A DNA stretch of 64,000 nt from Allobosea sp. WAO. GTDB lineage: Bacteria > Pseudomonadota > Alphaproteobacteria > Rhizobiales > Beijerinckiaceae. Below the pieces are notes generated by a model. That model was not told where the DNA came from and searched no databases. It was given only the letters and a program-made list of their open reading frames with translations. Of the stretch, positions 21,081-30,973 are shown one piece after another. The DNA lies in NCBI RefSeq assembly GCF_001509835.1, contig NZ_JXTJ01000006.1, forward strand, positions 620,001 through 684,000. The letters run 5' to 3'. Numbering within the stretch: the stretch's first letter is position 1; each line of letters starts with the position of its first letter. The position numbers and the translations under genes were made by a program.

Positions 21081-22406
21081 ATGACGGTCGGCATCGGCGA
21101 GACGGGGAGCGGCGCTGCCGCCGGGGCGGCGGGCGCCCCGGTCGACAGCGCGCGCCTGGCTGCCGCGCTGCTCGGCGGCTTCGGCCTGTTCATCATCGTG
21201 CTGACCTTCCAACCCTTCGCCGGCGTGCCGGATACTCCCGAACCGGGAGGGTCGACCGGCAACCTCGTCAACCAGATCGGCTATGTCAGCCTGGCGATGG
21301 TCTATCTCGCCGCGATGCTGCGCCTGAGCGAGCGCGCGGTGCTGGCGCAACTCCGCACGAGCAGCTGGATCATCGTCTTCATGGTCGCCGCGCTCTCGTC
21401 CGGCTGGGCGCAGGAGCCCGATGCCTCGCTGCGCGGGCTGCTGCTGACCGGCTTCGCCATGGTCGTCGTCGTCGGCATCCTCGTCCTGCCTCGGCGCGAG
21501 CGCGACTTCGCCGGCGCAGTGGCGACGGCGACGCTGGCTGTGCTGCTCCTGGTCTACGCGGCGCTCCTCTTGGCGCCACAACTGGCGATCCATGGCTCGG
21601 AGGGCGTCGAAGGCGGCCATGCCGGCGACTGGCGCGGGCATCTCACCCACAAGAACCTCGCCGCGCCCATGTTCTCGATCCTCACCATGTTCGGCATCTA
21701 TTGCTGGCGCATGGGCTTGCGGCTGCGTGGCCTTGCGATCATCGGCCTCGGCACGCTGTTCGTCCTCAACAGCGGCTCGAAGACGACGATGGGCTTCCTG
21801 CCCGTGGCGGTCGGGCTCGTCCTGCTCGGCCGGGCGATCGGCCGGCCGCGCCTGATCCTCATGGCGCATGGCGGGCTCGTGCTGCTGATCGCGGCACTGA
21901 CGGTCGGCACGGTGCTTTCGCCGACCTTGCGCGGCCTGGTGACCGGGCTGATCTCCGATCCGACCTTCACCGGCCGTGACGACATCTGGCGCTTCGCCAG
22001 CGCGCGGATCGCTGACCGGCCATGGCTGGGCTATGGCTATCTCAGCTTCTGGCAGACGCCGGTGGTCACCACGCTGGAGGAGAATTTCGAGGCGAACTGG
22101 GACGTCCGCGGCATCGGCTCGGGCCATAACAGCTATCTCGACGCCATGCTGATGTTCGGGATTCCCGGCGCGGTGCTGGTGATCTTCTGTCTGATGGTCC
22201 TGCCGCTGCGGAACTATCTGCGGGCCGAGCGCGACCCGACGCGGCGCAGGCTCGCCGACCTGTTCCTGATGATCGTGATCTTCATGACCTATGTCGGCAT
22301 GCTGGAATCGTTCTTCCTGAACCGGGCCGACCCGCTCTGGCTGTTGTTCGCGCTGGCGGTGTTCGGGCTGGAGTTCGCCAGCCGGTTGCGGACCAGAGGG
22401 GCCTGA
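21081..22406 (+). CDS. O-antigen ligase-like / polysaccharide polymerase membrane protein
   Basis: The predicted 441-residue inner-membrane protein has ten or more helices. It belongs to the Wzy/WaaL-type family (Wzy_C, PF04932), which joins or polymerises sugars on lipid carriers in the periplasm. The diagnostic loop has GHLTHKNLAAP, with the catalytic-type histidine, and a later GHNSYLDAMLMFGIPG motif. It resembles ExoQ-type exopolysaccharide polymerases. AGGAA just before the ATG at 21081 supports this start. No other polysaccharide genes flank it, so it appears to be an orphan ligase. The substrate glycan is unknown. Confidence 0.87.
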   Translation: MTVGIGETGSGAAAGAAGAPVDSARLAAALLGGFGLFIIVLTFQPFAGVPDTPEPGGSTGNLVNQIGYVSLAMVYLAAMLRLSERAVLAQLRTSSWIIVFMVAALSSGWAQEPDASLRGLLLTGFAMVVVVGILVLPRRERDFAGAVATATLAVLLLVYAALLLAPQLAIHGSEGVEGGHAGDWRGHLTHKNLAAPMFSILTMFGIYCWRMGLRLRGLAIIGLGTLFVLNSGSKTTMGFLPVAVGLVLLGRAIGRPRLILMAHGGLVLLIAALTVGTVLSPTLRGLVTGLISDPTFTGRDDIWRFASARIADRPWLGYGYLSFWQTPVVTTLEENFEANWDVRGIGSGHNSYLDAMLMFGIPGAVLVIFCLMVLPLRNYLRAERDPTRRRLADLFLMIVIFMTYVGMLESFFLNRADPLWLLFALAVFGLEFASRLRTRGA

Positions 22407-22436
22407 ACCTTCGGGGCTCAAGCCGGGCTCTGCCGG

Positions 22437-23027
22437 TCAGAGCACTTCGCAGGTGGCCGCCTCCACTCTCGGCTGCGTGAAGAATCTCGGCTCCCTGCCT
22501 CGCCGCGACCTGCCTTCGAAGACGGTGAAGCCCGGCTTCAGGCGCCATTCCAGCGAGACTGTGCAGGAGCGGCTGCCATCGGTGCGCAGCCAGATCGCGA
22601 AGGTATGGGAAGGCCGGGCCGCCACCCGCACCAGCGTGCTCTCGTTGAGGACCCGCCATTGGGCGCCGGAGCGGCCGCCGAGCTCGTCCCCGAGATCGGC
22701 TTCCCGCTCCTGCATCGAGACCGACTGGCGCCGGCGGCCCGTCGTCCGGGTCACCGCTTCGGTCACCTTTCCCTTGTCGGCGAGGGTCACGATGAAGCTC
22801 GTCTGCACCACGCGGTCGTGCGGGCGCGGCTCGACAATCGGCGTCACCCAGGCCAGCGAGAGGCGGAACCGAGCCTCCGCATGCGCGGCCGAGGCGAAAG
22901 GCACGGAAAGGAGCAGCGCTCCGACCAGCGGCAGGCAGGCAAACCATCCGCCGTCCCGGTCGCGGAGAGCCGGCGGCGGGCGCCCTGAAGCAATGGAAGG
23001 TGTGGCAAGGTTCACAGCACTTCGCAT
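22437..23027 (-). CDS. Secreted protein of unknown function, paralogue of its upstream neighbour
   Basis: The 196-residue protein has a late-starting signal peptide (WFACLPLVGALLLSVPFASAAHAEARF). It shares with the gene upstream a clear domain whose common blocks are NESTLVR, PSHTFAIWLRT, SLEWRLKPGF and a final ATCEVL. The pair arose by tandem duplication. Two conserved cysteines (one in SRSCTVSLEW, one in ATCEVL) may form a disulfide in the periplasm. The ATG at 23027 lies inside the end of the upstream gene (16-base overlap), indicating coupled translation. It forms the last gene of an orthocaspase operon. I do not recognise a named family. Confidence 0.8.
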   Translation of the reverse strand: MRSAVNLATPSIASGRPPPALRDRDGGWFACLPLVGALLLSVPFASAAHAEARFRLSLAWVTPIVEPRPHDRVVQTSFIVTLADKGKVTEAVTRTTGRRRQSVSMQEREADLGDELGGRSGAQWRVLNESTLVRVAARPSHTFAIWLRTDGSRSCTVSLEWRLKPGFTVFEGRSRRGREPRFFTQPRVEAATCEVL

Positions 23028-23524
23028 GTCGCGCGCGGCCAGGCCGGCTCGGTGAACTTGCGATACTGGCCACGTATCGACGACCAGCTTTCGTAGATGT
23101 TGAAGCCCGGTTTCAGGCGCCATTCGAGTGAGGCGGTGCATGATCGGTCGCCCTGAGTGCGGAGCCAGATCGCAAATGTATGAGATGGCCAGCCGGTCAG
23201 TCGGACCAGCGTGGACTCGTTGACGACTTTCCATTGCGTGAGCGCCCTGCCACCGCCGGTCTCGCCCAGCTGGGCTTCACGGGACTGATCGGCGGGGCCG
23301 GCGCGCCGCCTTTCCAGGTGCATCTGACTGATCTCACGCACCTTCTTGTCGCTTCCGAGCGTGATCAGATAGGTGAAGTGCATGTTTCTCGTCCGCTCTT
23401 CGGGCTCGATCTGATTCTCGACCCAGGATGCCGTGACGCGAAACCTGGCCTCCGCATCGGCTGCGGACGGGACCAACAGGGCCGAGAGCAGCGATGTCGG
23501 AAGAAGCGAGCTAGCAAGGCGCAT
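23012..23524 (-). CDS. Secreted protein of unknown function, paralogue of its downstream neighbour
   Basis: The 170-residue protein has a signal peptide (MRLASSLLPTSLLSALLVPSAADAEARF). Its domain has the same blocks as the next gene: NESTLVRLTGWPSHTFAIWLR, SCTASLEWRLKPGFNIY and a final ATCEVL. GGAG lies ten bases before the ATG at 23524. An open frame continues upstream but covers the end of the orthocaspase gene in another frame. It sits about 40 bp downstream of the orthocaspase and overlaps the next gene. The domain looks beta-rich and may bind a protein or glycan, which is a guess. Confidence 0.8.
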   Translation of the reverse strand: MRLASSLLPTSLLSALLVPSAADAEARFRVTASWVENQIEPEERTRNMHFTYLITLGSDKKVREISQMHLERRRAGPADQSREAQLGETGGGRALTQWKVVNESTLVRLTGWPSHTFAIWLRTQGDRSCTASLEWRLKPGFNIYESWSSIRGQYRKFTEPAWPRATCEVL

Positions 23525-23561
23525 AGTGCTGTGCTCCGAATGTCGCTGATCTATGTAACGG

Positions 23562-25634
23562 TCACTCGCAGAAGGATTGGCCGTTGAAGCTGAAACACCG
23601 GCCGCCGCGGGGCGCCGCCGGAGCCGGGCGCGGCTTCTGCCGTGGCTCGGCGGCGGGCTGGGCGAGCCGCTTCGGTTTCGGTGCGACGCAATCGCCCTCG
23701 GCATCGAGCCGCTGGCCGCTCGGGCAGGACTTGGCGACGCAGGCACCGTCGCGCTCGATCTGGCGGGCTGAGCACTGCAGCGGGCAGACCCGGCCGCTCT
23801 GGCCTTTCAGCAGGTCGAGGAACTCGGTGCTCGGAGCGTCCGGTGGGCTGATCCGGGCGAGTCGTGCGAACTCCTGGACGGCGCGGCTGGTCGGCCGGCT
23901 CGACCATTCGCCCTCGGGCTTGCCGCGATAGCAGCCGATGCGCCCGAGCTCGATGTTGATTGTCTTGGTCAGGCCGGCGAGGTCGAGATTGGCGGCGGGC
24001 GGTGGCACGGGCGCCGCAGCGCCATCCTGCGGCAGGCTGGCGACATGCACCGCGCCAGCCGCGGCTGCGCCCGCCTTTTCCCGGGCGGTAGCGGCCTCGC
24101 GCTGGACGCGCTGCAATTCCTCCGCCGCGCGCCGGCGCTCGGCCTCGAGCTCGCCGTCCAGCCGTGACCGGTCCCGCTCGACGGCCTGGCGAATGGCCGC
24201 TTCGGCCTTGAAGCGCTCCGCGAGGTCGGCGGAAGCGCGACGGTTCTCCTCCTCCAGCTTCGCCAGCCTTTCGGCGATGCGGCGCTCCTCCTCTTGCTTC
24301 TGGCGGTTTGCCTCGGCCTCGGCCGTCTTCAGCCGGTCGGTCTGCGCAGCCGATAGTCGCTCGCGCTCGCGGGCCTGGGTTTCGCGCTCTCTGTCGTCAC
24401 GGGCGCGGCGAGCCTGCTCCTCGGCGCGGGAGGCGAGCTCGGCCTGGACCTTGCGGTTTTCGGCTTCGAGCTCGGCGAGGCGCTGGTCGAGGCGGCGGCG
24501 CTGCTCGGCCTGCTGCCGCGCGGCTTCCTCCTCGGCCTTGCGCCTTGTTTCGGCCTGGGCGGCCGCCAAGCGGTCGCGCTCGGTCCTTTCGGCTGCCAGA
24601 CGCTGTGCTTCTGCCTGCCGGGTCGTCTCGGCCGCCTGCGCCGCCCGGCGTCGCTCCTCCTCGTAGCCCGCGAGCTGTCGGCGCAGCGTGTCCTCGCGCT
24701 TGGCGCGCTCGACCGCATCGATCCGGGCCCTTGCGGCATCGGCGAGATAGCTCCTCGGAAAGCGCTCGATGAAGCCGCGCAGGGCCGGAGCCTCGTTGCT
24801 GTCGCGTACCTTGGACCAGGCCTGGAGATCGGTCTCGGCGCGGTTGAAGTAAAAATCCCCGAGCAGGGACAGGGAGAGTTCCGGCGTTTGCCGGCCCTTG
24901 GTGCGCTGGTTGACGCTGACCGCGACGCGCCGGAACATCTGCCCGATCTCGAGGCCGGGTTCGCTGAGATGCTCGAGCATGGCCGCGCTGAACGGGCTGT
25001 TGCGGCCGGTCCCGTCCGCAGCCACGTCGTTGGCCTGCGTGGCATAGGCGACGACCATGCCTGAGCTCTGGGCCATGCGAGCGAGGCCGCGGCCGATCGA
25101 GCTGTCGCGGCTGCGACCGGAGCTGGCGATCCGGTCCGCCAGCGGATTGTTGCGGCAGGCGTCGAGGATGAGGATGCGGATGCCCTTCGCGTTCTGCAGG
25201 GCATCGACGACGTCGGCGACGCGGGTCGTCTCATAGGGGATGGCGAACTCGTCGCTCGGAGCGGCGTCGACGGGCAGCAGAAAGTTCTCGCCGCGAAACT
25301 GGAGGCCGTGGCCGGCATAGAAGACCAGGGCCGCATCGGCACCGTTGGCGGCGCGGGCGAAGCGGCCGAGCGCCTCGCCCATGCCACGACGGTCGAGGTC
25401 ATTGCCGTCGATCACCTCGAAGCCGAGTGCCTTGAGGGCCGCGGCCATGTCCTGCGCGTCATTGCCGGGGTTCGGGAGGGCAGGGGCGGCGCGATAGGCG
25501 GCGTTGCCGATAACGAGCGCGACGCGGCGCTCCTTCGGCTCATTGGCCGCAGCTATGCCGAGCGCACCGGCGAAGACCAGTGCGAGCGCAAGCAGACGAA
25601 GCAGGAAGCACGAAGAAATCCGCACTTTCGGCAT
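23562..25634 (-). CDS. Exported caspase-family (orthocaspase) protein with coiled coil
   Basis: The 690-residue protein begins with a signal peptide (LLRLLALALVFAGALGIAAAN). The peptidase C14 caspase domain at about residues 36-260 has the catalytic histidine in YAGHGLQ (about 109) and the cysteine in DACRNNPL (about 160), so the dyad is intact. A long charged coiled coil spans about 315-530. A segment like a peptidoglycan-binding domain (GCYRGKPEGEWSSRPTSRAVQ) comes next, then a cysteine-rich end with a final FSFNGQSFCE. Such enzymes cut after Arg or Lys in studied metacaspases. The targets here are unknown. It leads an operon with two paralogous secreted proteins that could be partners or substrates. 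Confidence 0.9.
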   Translation of the reverse strand: MPKVRISSCFLLRLLALALVFAGALGIAAANEPKERRVALVIGNAAYRAAPALPNPGNDAQDMAAALKALGFEVIDGNDLDRRGMGEALGRFARAANGADAALVFYAGHGLQFRGENFLLPVDAAPSDEFAIPYETTRVADVVDALQNAKGIRILILDACRNNPLADRIASSGRSRDSSIGRGLARMAQSSGMVVAYATQANDVAADGTGRNSPFSAAMLEHLSEPGLEIGQMFRRVAVSVNQRTKGRQTPELSLSLLGDFYFNRAETDLQAWSKVRDSNEAPALRGFIERFPRSYLADAARARIDAVERAKREDTLRRQLAGYEEERRRAAQAAETTRQAEAQRLAAERTERDRLAAAQAETRRKAEEEAARQQAEQRRRLDQRLAELEAENRKVQAELASRAEEQARRARDDRERETQARERERLSAAQTDRLKTAEAEANRQKQEEERRIAERLAKLEEENRRASADLAERFKAEAAIRQAVERDRSRLDGELEAERRRAAEELQRVQREAATAREKAGAAAAGAVHVASLPQDGAAAPVPPPAANLDLAGLTKTINIELGRIGCYRGKPEGEWSSRPTSRAVQEFARLARISPPDAPSTEFLDLLKGQSGRVCPLQCSARQIERDGACVAKSCPSGQRLDAEGDCVAPKPKRLAQPAAEPRQKPRPAPAAPRGGRCFSFNGQSFCE

Positions 25635-25794
25635 CCAGTCCAGCCAGGATGGAGTGCCAGTATACGGGCTTGGTCAACGCTCGCTAGCGGGAATCTCGAC
25701 TACCTCGCTTGGGCGAATTCCAGAACAGCCGCAATAGCCGCAGGTTTGTGGTGCTTTTCGCAAAGGCGCCAGATCGTCGGGCGCCGCTGCCGGT

Positions 25795-28299
25795 TCAACC
25801 CATAGTCGCCTTCACCGTCTCGACGAGCTGCTTCATCGTGAAGGGCTTGGGCAGGAAGTGGAATTCCTCGCCCTCGGGCAGGTTCTTGCGGAAGGCTTCC
25901 TCTGCGTAGCCGGAGACGAAGACGACCTTGGTCTCGGGGTTGCGCTGGCGCAGCTCGCCGAGCAGGGTCGGGCCATCCATTTCCGGCATGACGACGTCGG
26001 AGATGACGAGATCGATCTTGCCCTCATGGCGCAGGAAGATGTCGAGCGCCTCGACGCCCGAAGCCGCCTCGTGGACGGTGTAGCCGCGCGAGACCAGCAT
26101 GCGGGCGTTGAGGGCGCGCACCGCGTCCTCGTCCTCGACCAGCAGGATGACGCCGGCGCCGGTGTGATCGGCGGCCGCCTTCTTCGGAGCTTCCTTGGCG
26201 GCAGCCTCGGCGGCGAGGTCCTCCTCGCTCGGAATGTAGCGCGGCAGGAAAATCTTGAAGTTCGTGCCGCGGCCCATGACGGAGTCGCAGAAGACGAAGC
26301 CGCCGGTCTGCTTGACGATGCCGTAGACCATGGAGAGGCCGAGGCCGGTGCCCTTGCCGACCTCCTTGGTGGTGAAGAAGGGCTCGAAGATCTTCTCCAG
26401 GTGCTCCTGCGGGATGCCGGTGCCGCTGTCCTCGACTTCCAGCAAGACGTAATCGGCAGCGGGCAGGGCGGCGTGGCCGAGCCCGGGAACCTCCTCGGCC
26501 GCGACATTGCGGGTGCGGACCTGGAGCTTGCCGCCGTCCTGCATGGCGTCGCGGGCATTGACCGCTAGGTTGACGACGACCTGCTCGAGCTGGCCGAGAT
26601 CGGCCTTGACGGGCCAGAGGTCGCGGCCCTGGCGGACGTCCAGCGCGATCTTGTCGGCGACGACACGCTTCAGCATCAGCGAGAGATCGGAGAGCACGTC
26701 GCCGAGCGCCAGAACCTGCGGGCGCAGCGTCTGCCGGCGCGAGAAGGCGAGCAGCTGCCGGACCAGCGCAGCCGCCCGATAGGCGTTCTGCTTGATTTGC
26801 ATGATGTCCGGGAAAGACGGATCGGTCGGCTTGTGGCTGGCGAGCAGGAACTCGGAGGCGTTGATGATGACCTGCAGCACGTTGTTGAAGTCGTGCGCGA
26901 TGCCGCCTGCGAGCTGCCCGACCGCCTGCATCTTGCCGGCCTGGTCCATATTGTCCTTGAGCTTGCGCTCGGCCGTGGTCTCAAGCGCGTAGACGATGGC
27001 GCGTTCGCCATCGGTGTCCTCGGTCGCCGGGACGGGGGAGAGGTAGAGCCTCGCCGAGCGACCGTCCTCGCCCGCCAGCGTCAGGTCGAGCGGGGCGATC
27101 TCGCCCTTGCCGGCAAGCGCCGCCTCGAAGGCTTCGCCCAAGGCGCCGTTGCCGTTGACCATTTCCTGGATCGTCGCCGGCTGGACGCCCTGCGGCGTCA
27201 GGCGCGTGAAGGCCGCGTTGGAGCGCAGGATCGCGCCGTTGCGGTCGACGGTGGCGATCGCCATCGGCGTCGAGTGGAAGAAGCGGGCGAAACGCGCCTC
27301 GGCATCGCTGCGCGCATCGGCACCGGCCTCGCCGGCGGCGCGGTTCAGCACCAAGGTACGCGAGGCGCCGGCCCGTCCGTCCTGGCCGAAGGCGACCTGA
27401 TGATGGAGCCTGACCGGCAGCGACTGGCCGTTGCGGCGGCGCAGGTCGACGTCGAGCACCTCGATGCGGACATCGCCGGGCTGGCCGCGAATGGCCTGGA
27501 TCAGGGCGGCGGCGTTGGGCGAGGCGATGTCCTCGAGATGCAGGCCGCCCGAGCCGAAGCGGGCGAGATCATAGTCGAGCCAGCCGGAGAGGGTGGCGTT
27601 GAGATAGGGCACTTCGCCATCGGCGTTCATCGAGAGGAAGCCGGCCGGAGCGTGGTCGAGATAGTCGATGGCGTGCTGGAGTTCCTGGAAGGCGTTCTCC
27701 TGGCGCTCGCGCTCCGGCGTCACGTCCGACACCGTCCAGAGCGAGGCCGGTCGTCCGGCGCGGGTGATCGGCGTGACGCGGACGCGGTACCAGCCGACCG
27801 CCGAGCGTTCGTTCAGGGCAGGCTCGAGCCGGATCTCCTCGGAGAGCCGCCGGCCGGCGCGCGCCGCGGTCGCCAGCCGGTAGATCGCTTCCGAGACTTC
27901 GGCGCGGCCCTTGAACAGGCGCTCGACCGGGGCGATCTCGCTGGCGTTGCGGGCGCCGGCGAGCGTCAGATAGGTCTCGTTGGCATAGACGATGCGGTCG
28001 TCGCCCTCGGTGACGACGACACCGTCCTCGGCCCCGTCGACGATGATCTTGGTCAAATCGTTGCGGGCGGCGCGGCCGGAGAACTGCAGCAGGCCGATCG
28101 CGAAGGCGAAGAGGCAGAACACGCCGACGACCGAGAGCAGCGCCAGCAGGCCGAGAATCAGCGGCTGGGCCCATTCATTGGCGATGAAGCCGAGCGCGAT
28201 CGCGGCGCCGACGAGCAGCCCCGCCACCAGGAGGATGATGCCGACATGGCCCGGCCTGTCGGAACGATCGATCGCGGTCGTCGCCGTGCTTGCGGTCAT
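25795..28299 (-). CDS. cckA: Hybrid sensor histidine kinase CckA
   Basis: This is an 834-residue inner-membrane hybrid kinase. Two membrane helices (about 20-75) precede PAS-type domains (about 80-445). The dimerisation domain carries the phospho-histidine in [13 protein letters not shown] (His 469). An HATPase domain (N box [11 protein letters not shown] boxes DSGTGIP and [13 protein letters not shown], to about 685) is followed by a receiver domain with the acceptor Asp 768 in [13 protein letters not shown]. In alphaproteobacteria CckA phosphorylates ChpT and thereby CtrA and CpdR, controlling the cell cycle and motility. Its position beside flhB is usual in the group. CtrA-like boxes occur in the flagellar promoters nearby. 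Confidence 0.95.
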   Translation of the reverse strand: MTASTATTAIDRSDRPGHVGIILLVAGLLVGAAIALGFIANEWAQPLILGLLALLSVVGVFCLFAFAIGLLQFSGRAARNDLTKIIVDGAEDGVVVTEGDDRIVYANETYLTLAGARNASEIAPVERLFKGRAEVSEAIYRLATAARAGRRLSEEIRLEPALNERSAVGWYRVRVTPITRAGRPASLWTVSDVTPERERQENAFQELQHAIDYLDHAPAGFLSMNADGEVPYLNATLSGWLDYDLARFGSGGLHLEDIASPNAAALIQAIRGQPGDVRIEVLDVDLRRRNGQSLPVRLHHQVAFGQDGRAGASRTLVLNRAAGEAGADARSDAEARFARFFHSTPMAIATVDRNGAILRSNAAFTRLTPQGVQPATIQEMVNGNGALGEAFEAALAGKGEIAPLDLTLAGEDGRSARLYLSPVPATEDTDGERAIVYALETTAERKLKDNMDQAGKMQAVGQLAGGIAHDFNNVLQVIINASEFLLASHKPTDPSFPDIMQIKQNAYRAAALVRQLLAFSRRQTLRPQVLALGDVLSDLSLMLKRVVADKIALDVRQGRDLWPVKADLGQLEQVVVNLAVNARDAMQDGGKLQVRTRNVAAEEVPGLGHAALPAADYVLLEVEDSGTGIPQEHLEKIFEPFFTTKEVGKGTGLGLSMVYGIVKQTGGFVFCDSVMGRGTNFKIFLPRYIPSEEDLAAEAAAKEAPKKAAADHTGAGVILLVEDEDAVRALNARMLVSRGYTVHEAASGVEALDIFLRHEGKIDLVISDVVMPEMDGPTLLGELRQRNPETKVVFVSGYAEEAFRKNLPEGEEFHFLPKPFTMKQLVETVKATMG

Positions 28300-28383
28300 T
28301 GCGGCAGGTCCATTTCCTTCAATCCGCCCGCTCCATGCGGGCAGTGGACGCGATGGGCTTGTAATCGCGCGCCAGCCCGCGAG

Positions 28384-29451
28384 TTAGGCGCGCCGACGCT
28401 TCAGGCGCAAGACGTAACCGACGACTTCGGCCACCGCCTGGTAGTGTTCGACAGGAATTTCTTCGTCGATCTCTACCGTGGCATAGAGCGCGCGCGCCAG
28501 TGGCGGGTTCTCGACGATCGGAATGTCGTGCGCGCCGGCGACCTCGCGGATCTTCAGCGCGATGGCATCGACGCCCTTGGCGAGGCAGACCGGGGCGCCC
28601 TGGCCGTTCTCGTATTGCAGCGCGACGGCGAAGTGGGTCGGGTTGGTGATGATCACCGTCGCTTTCGGGACCTGCGCCATCATGCGCGACCGGGCGCGCT
28701 GGGCCCGGAGCTGGCGCAGCTTGGCCTTCACCTCGGGATTGCCTTCGCTGTTCTTGTACTCGTCCTTGAGTTCCTGCCGGGTCATGCGCTGGCGCTGGTA
28801 CCAGCTGAAGCGTTGGTAGCCGAAATCGCCGATGGCGATGACCGCGAAGATCGAAAGTACCCCGGCCATCAGCTTGATCGTCAGCACCAGCACGGCCGGC
28901 AGTAGGGCGCTGACATCCATCTGCGCGAAGCTCTGCAGCCGGTCGCGCTCGCCCCAGAGCACCATCCAGACGCCGACGCCGACCAGCATGATCTTGGCCA
29001 GGCCCTTGGCGAAATTGACCCAGGCCTCCTTGCCGAAAATGCGCTTGGCGCCGGCCATGGGCGAAATCCGGTTGAACTTCGGCATCAGCGGCTCTGTGGT
29101 CCAGAGCGGCTTGTGCTGGATCAGCGCGCCGGCGAGAGCTGCAACGAGGATGAAGCCGAGCGGCAAGGCGAGCGCCGCAAAGCCGGTCATCACGCCCTTG
29201 GCGGTGACGTGGAAGAGTGCATCGCCACCGGAGGGCACCTGGTGGGCGTTCATCAGGAAGGAACGCAATTGCAGCGTCGCCTCGCGAGCGGACGAGCCGG
29301 CGGCGATCAGCAGCGCGAGCGTGAAGCCGCAGAGCACGAAGAAGGTGCCGATCTCCTGCGAACGGGCGACGTCGCCCTTCTCGACCGCCTGCTCGAGCTT
29401 TCGCTGTGTCGGCTCCTCTGTGCGGTCGTCCTTGTCCGGTTCATCAGACAT
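28384..29451 (-). CDS. flhB: Flagellar export switch protein FlhB
   Basis: This is a 355-residue membrane component of the flagellar type III export gate. The N-terminal half holds four membrane helices. The C-terminal cytoplasmic domain carries the self-cleavage motif NPTH at about 270-273, whose cleavage switches export from rod/hook to filament substrates. The acidic/basic lead (SDEPDKDDRTEEPTQRKLEQA) is typical. It lies 12 bp downstream of fliR on the same strand and is followed by cckA. Length is normal. Confidence 0.97.
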   Translation of the reverse strand: MSDEPDKDDRTEEPTQRKLEQAVEKGDVARSQEIGTFFVLCGFTLALLIAAGSSAREATLQLRSFLMNAHQVPSGGDALFHVTAKGVMTGFAALALPLGFILVAALAGALIQHKPLWTTEPLMPKFNRISPMAGAKRIFGKEAWVNFAKGLAKIMLVGVGVWMVLWGERDRLQSFAQMDVSALLPAVLVLTIKLMAGVLSIFAVIAIGDFGYQRFSWYQRQRMTRQELKDEYKNSEGNPEVKAKLRQLRAQRARSRMMAQVPKATVIITNPTHFAVALQYENGQGAPVCLAKGVDAIALKIREVAGAHDIPIVENPPLARALYATVEIDEEIPVEHYQAVAEVVGYVLRLKRRRA

Positions 29452-29463
29452 TTACGCCTCCGC

Positions 29464-30222
29464 TCAGATGCCGGTGAGCTGGCGCAGGAAGGCGCCGAGG
29501 TCTTCGAGGAAGACGCCCATCATGACGCCGACCGCCGCGAGCAGCACCAGCATGCCGCCGAGGATCGAGGCCGGGATCGCCAGGAAGAACACCTGCATCT
29601 GTGGCATCAGGCGCGCGAGCACGCCCAGGCCGAGATTGAACAGCAGGCCGAAGACGATGAAGGGCGCCGAGATCTGCACCGCGAGCGCAAAGCCGCGGGA
29701 CATCGCCTTGACCGCGAGCCCGAGCACGTCGCTGACCTCGGGGAAGCCGCCGGGCGGCAGCAGCCGGTAGCTCTCATGGACCGCGACCAGCGCAACATGG
29801 TGCAGGTCGGAGGCGAGGATCAGGGTGATGCCGAGCATCGAGAGAAAGTTGCCGATCGAGGGGTTCTGCATGCCGCCGCTCGGGTCGACGGTCATGGCGA
29901 AGCCGAGGCCCATGGTCTGGGCGACGATCAGGCCGGCGGTTTGCAGCGCACCCATCAGCAGGCGCACGCAGGAGCCGAGCGCGAGCCCGATCAGGATCTC
30001 ACTAATCAAAAGGCCGCCCATTACGGCTGGGTCGGTCGGCAAGGTGATCGTGCCGCGGGCCATCGGCAGCATGACGAGGGCAACGAAGAAGGCCAAAGAA
30101 AGCCGCGCGCGGGACAGGATGAAACGCTCGCCGATGCCGGGCATCAGCATCACCAGCGTGCCGACGCGCGCGAAGACCAGCACGAACAGAGCGCTGATCT
30201 CCGGCAGGATGGCGATCTGCAT
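29464..30222 (-). CDS. fliR: Flagellar export gate protein FliR
   Basis: The 252-residue membrane protein has the FliR pattern of hydrophobic helices and begins MQIAILPEISALFVLVFARV at the ATG at 30222. It builds the export gate with FliP and FliQ. The frame extends upstream to an ATG at 30306 that overlaps the fliQ stop as ATGA. That upstream start would add 28 residues not typical of the family, though it would give translational coupling. I prefer the family-typical start but cannot exclude the longer form. Confidence 0.9.
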   Translation of the reverse strand: MQIAILPEISALFVLVFARVGTLVMLMPGIGERFILSRARLSLAFFVALVMLPMARGTITLPTDPAVMGGLLISEILIGLALGSCVRLLMGALQTAGLIVAQTMGLGFAMTVDPSGGMQNPSIGNFLSMLGITLILASDLHHVALVAVHESYRLLPPGGFPEVSDVLGLAVKAMSRGFALAVQISAPFIVFGLLFNLGLGVLARLMPQMQVFFLAIPASILGGMLVLLAAVGVMMGVFLEDLGAFLRQLTGI

Positions 30223-30302
30223 CTGGCGGTCCAGCTTCCCGCGCCAGAGATTGCGGCTGCCCTGGTCCGGCCCGGGAAGGGCGCGGCAGGCAGGCGCGAG
30301 AA

Positions 30303-30569
30303 TCATTCGCCCGTGGCGATTCGGACGGCGACCCTGCCCATATAGCCTGCCAGCGCGTCTCCCATGAACGGCAAAAACAGCAGCAGCGCGCCGAAGACCG
30401 CGAGGATCTTCGGGACGTAGACCAGGGTCTGCTCCTGGATCTGGGTCAGCGCCTGGAAGAGCGAGACGACGAGGCCGACCGCGAGCGCGATCAGCATCAG
30501 CGGCGCACCGGCCTTGAGGAAGACGACGATGCCGTCGCGGGCGACGTCGAGGATGGCTCCGGAGGTCAT
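30303..30569 (-). CDS. fliQ: Flagellar export gate protein FliQ
   Basis: This 88-residue protein has two membrane helices (the first around PLMLIALAVGLVVSLFQAL, the second around ILAVFGALLLFLPF). The TQIQEQTL segment between them is diagnostic of FliQ. It forms part of the FliPQR gate. It lies between fliE and fliR, and the gene order fliE-fliQ-fliR-flhB on one strand is a standard rhizobial cluster. Confidence 0.96.
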   Translation of the reverse strand: MTSGAILDVARDGIVVFLKAGAPLMLIALAVGLVVSLFQALTQIQEQTLVYVPKILAVFGALLLFLPFMGDALAGYMGRVAVRIATGE

Positions 30570-30611
30570 GGGGCAGGTTCCGCAGGTGCTTTCAGGATGG
30601 GGATGCTGCGG

Positions 30612-30944
30612 TCAGACCGGCATCCGCATGATTTCCTCATAGGCCGCGATGACCCGGTCGCGGACCGCGACCAGCGTCTCGATAGCCGCCTCGCTTTCGG
30701 CGACCGCGGTCACGACATCGACGATGTCGGAGCGGCCGGCGGCGACGCTGGCCGTCTGCACGTCGGCGGCGCGGGCCGCCTGGGTGGTCGAATCGAGCGC
30801 CTTGCCGAGCAGCGAGGAGAAGTCCGGCATACCGGTTGCGGCGCCGCCGGCAAGGCCGGCGCTGGCGGGCTTCTTCAGCAATCCGCCTCCGCCGATGCCC
30901 TGCATCGAGGCGTAGGCTCCGGCGGCGAAACTGGACGTGGTCAT
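30612..30944 (-). CDS. fliE: Flagellar hook-basal body protein FliE
   Basis: The 110-residue protein links the export gate and MS ring to the rod. The C-terminal helix with KALDSTTQAARAADVQTASV and AIETLVAVRDRVIAAYEEIMRM is the family signature, the last motif being nearly invariant. The glycine-rich N-terminal part is variable. It lies 29 bp after flgC and just upstream of fliQ. There is no signal peptide, as expected for a type III substrate. Confidence 0.95.
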   Translation of the reverse strand: MTTSSFAAGAYASMQGIGGGGLLKKPASAGLAGGAATGMPDFSSLLGKALDSTTQAARAADVQTASVAAGRSDIVDVVTAVAESEAAIETLVAVRDRVIAAYEEIMRMPV

Positions 30945-30973
30945 GGCTGGCGTTCCGCTTCGGCTCTAAGGGG

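Noticed and set aside
26797..28905. Long plus-strand frame opposite cckA and flhB
   Set aside because: Both minus-strand genes are certain, and the opposing frame has no family features.
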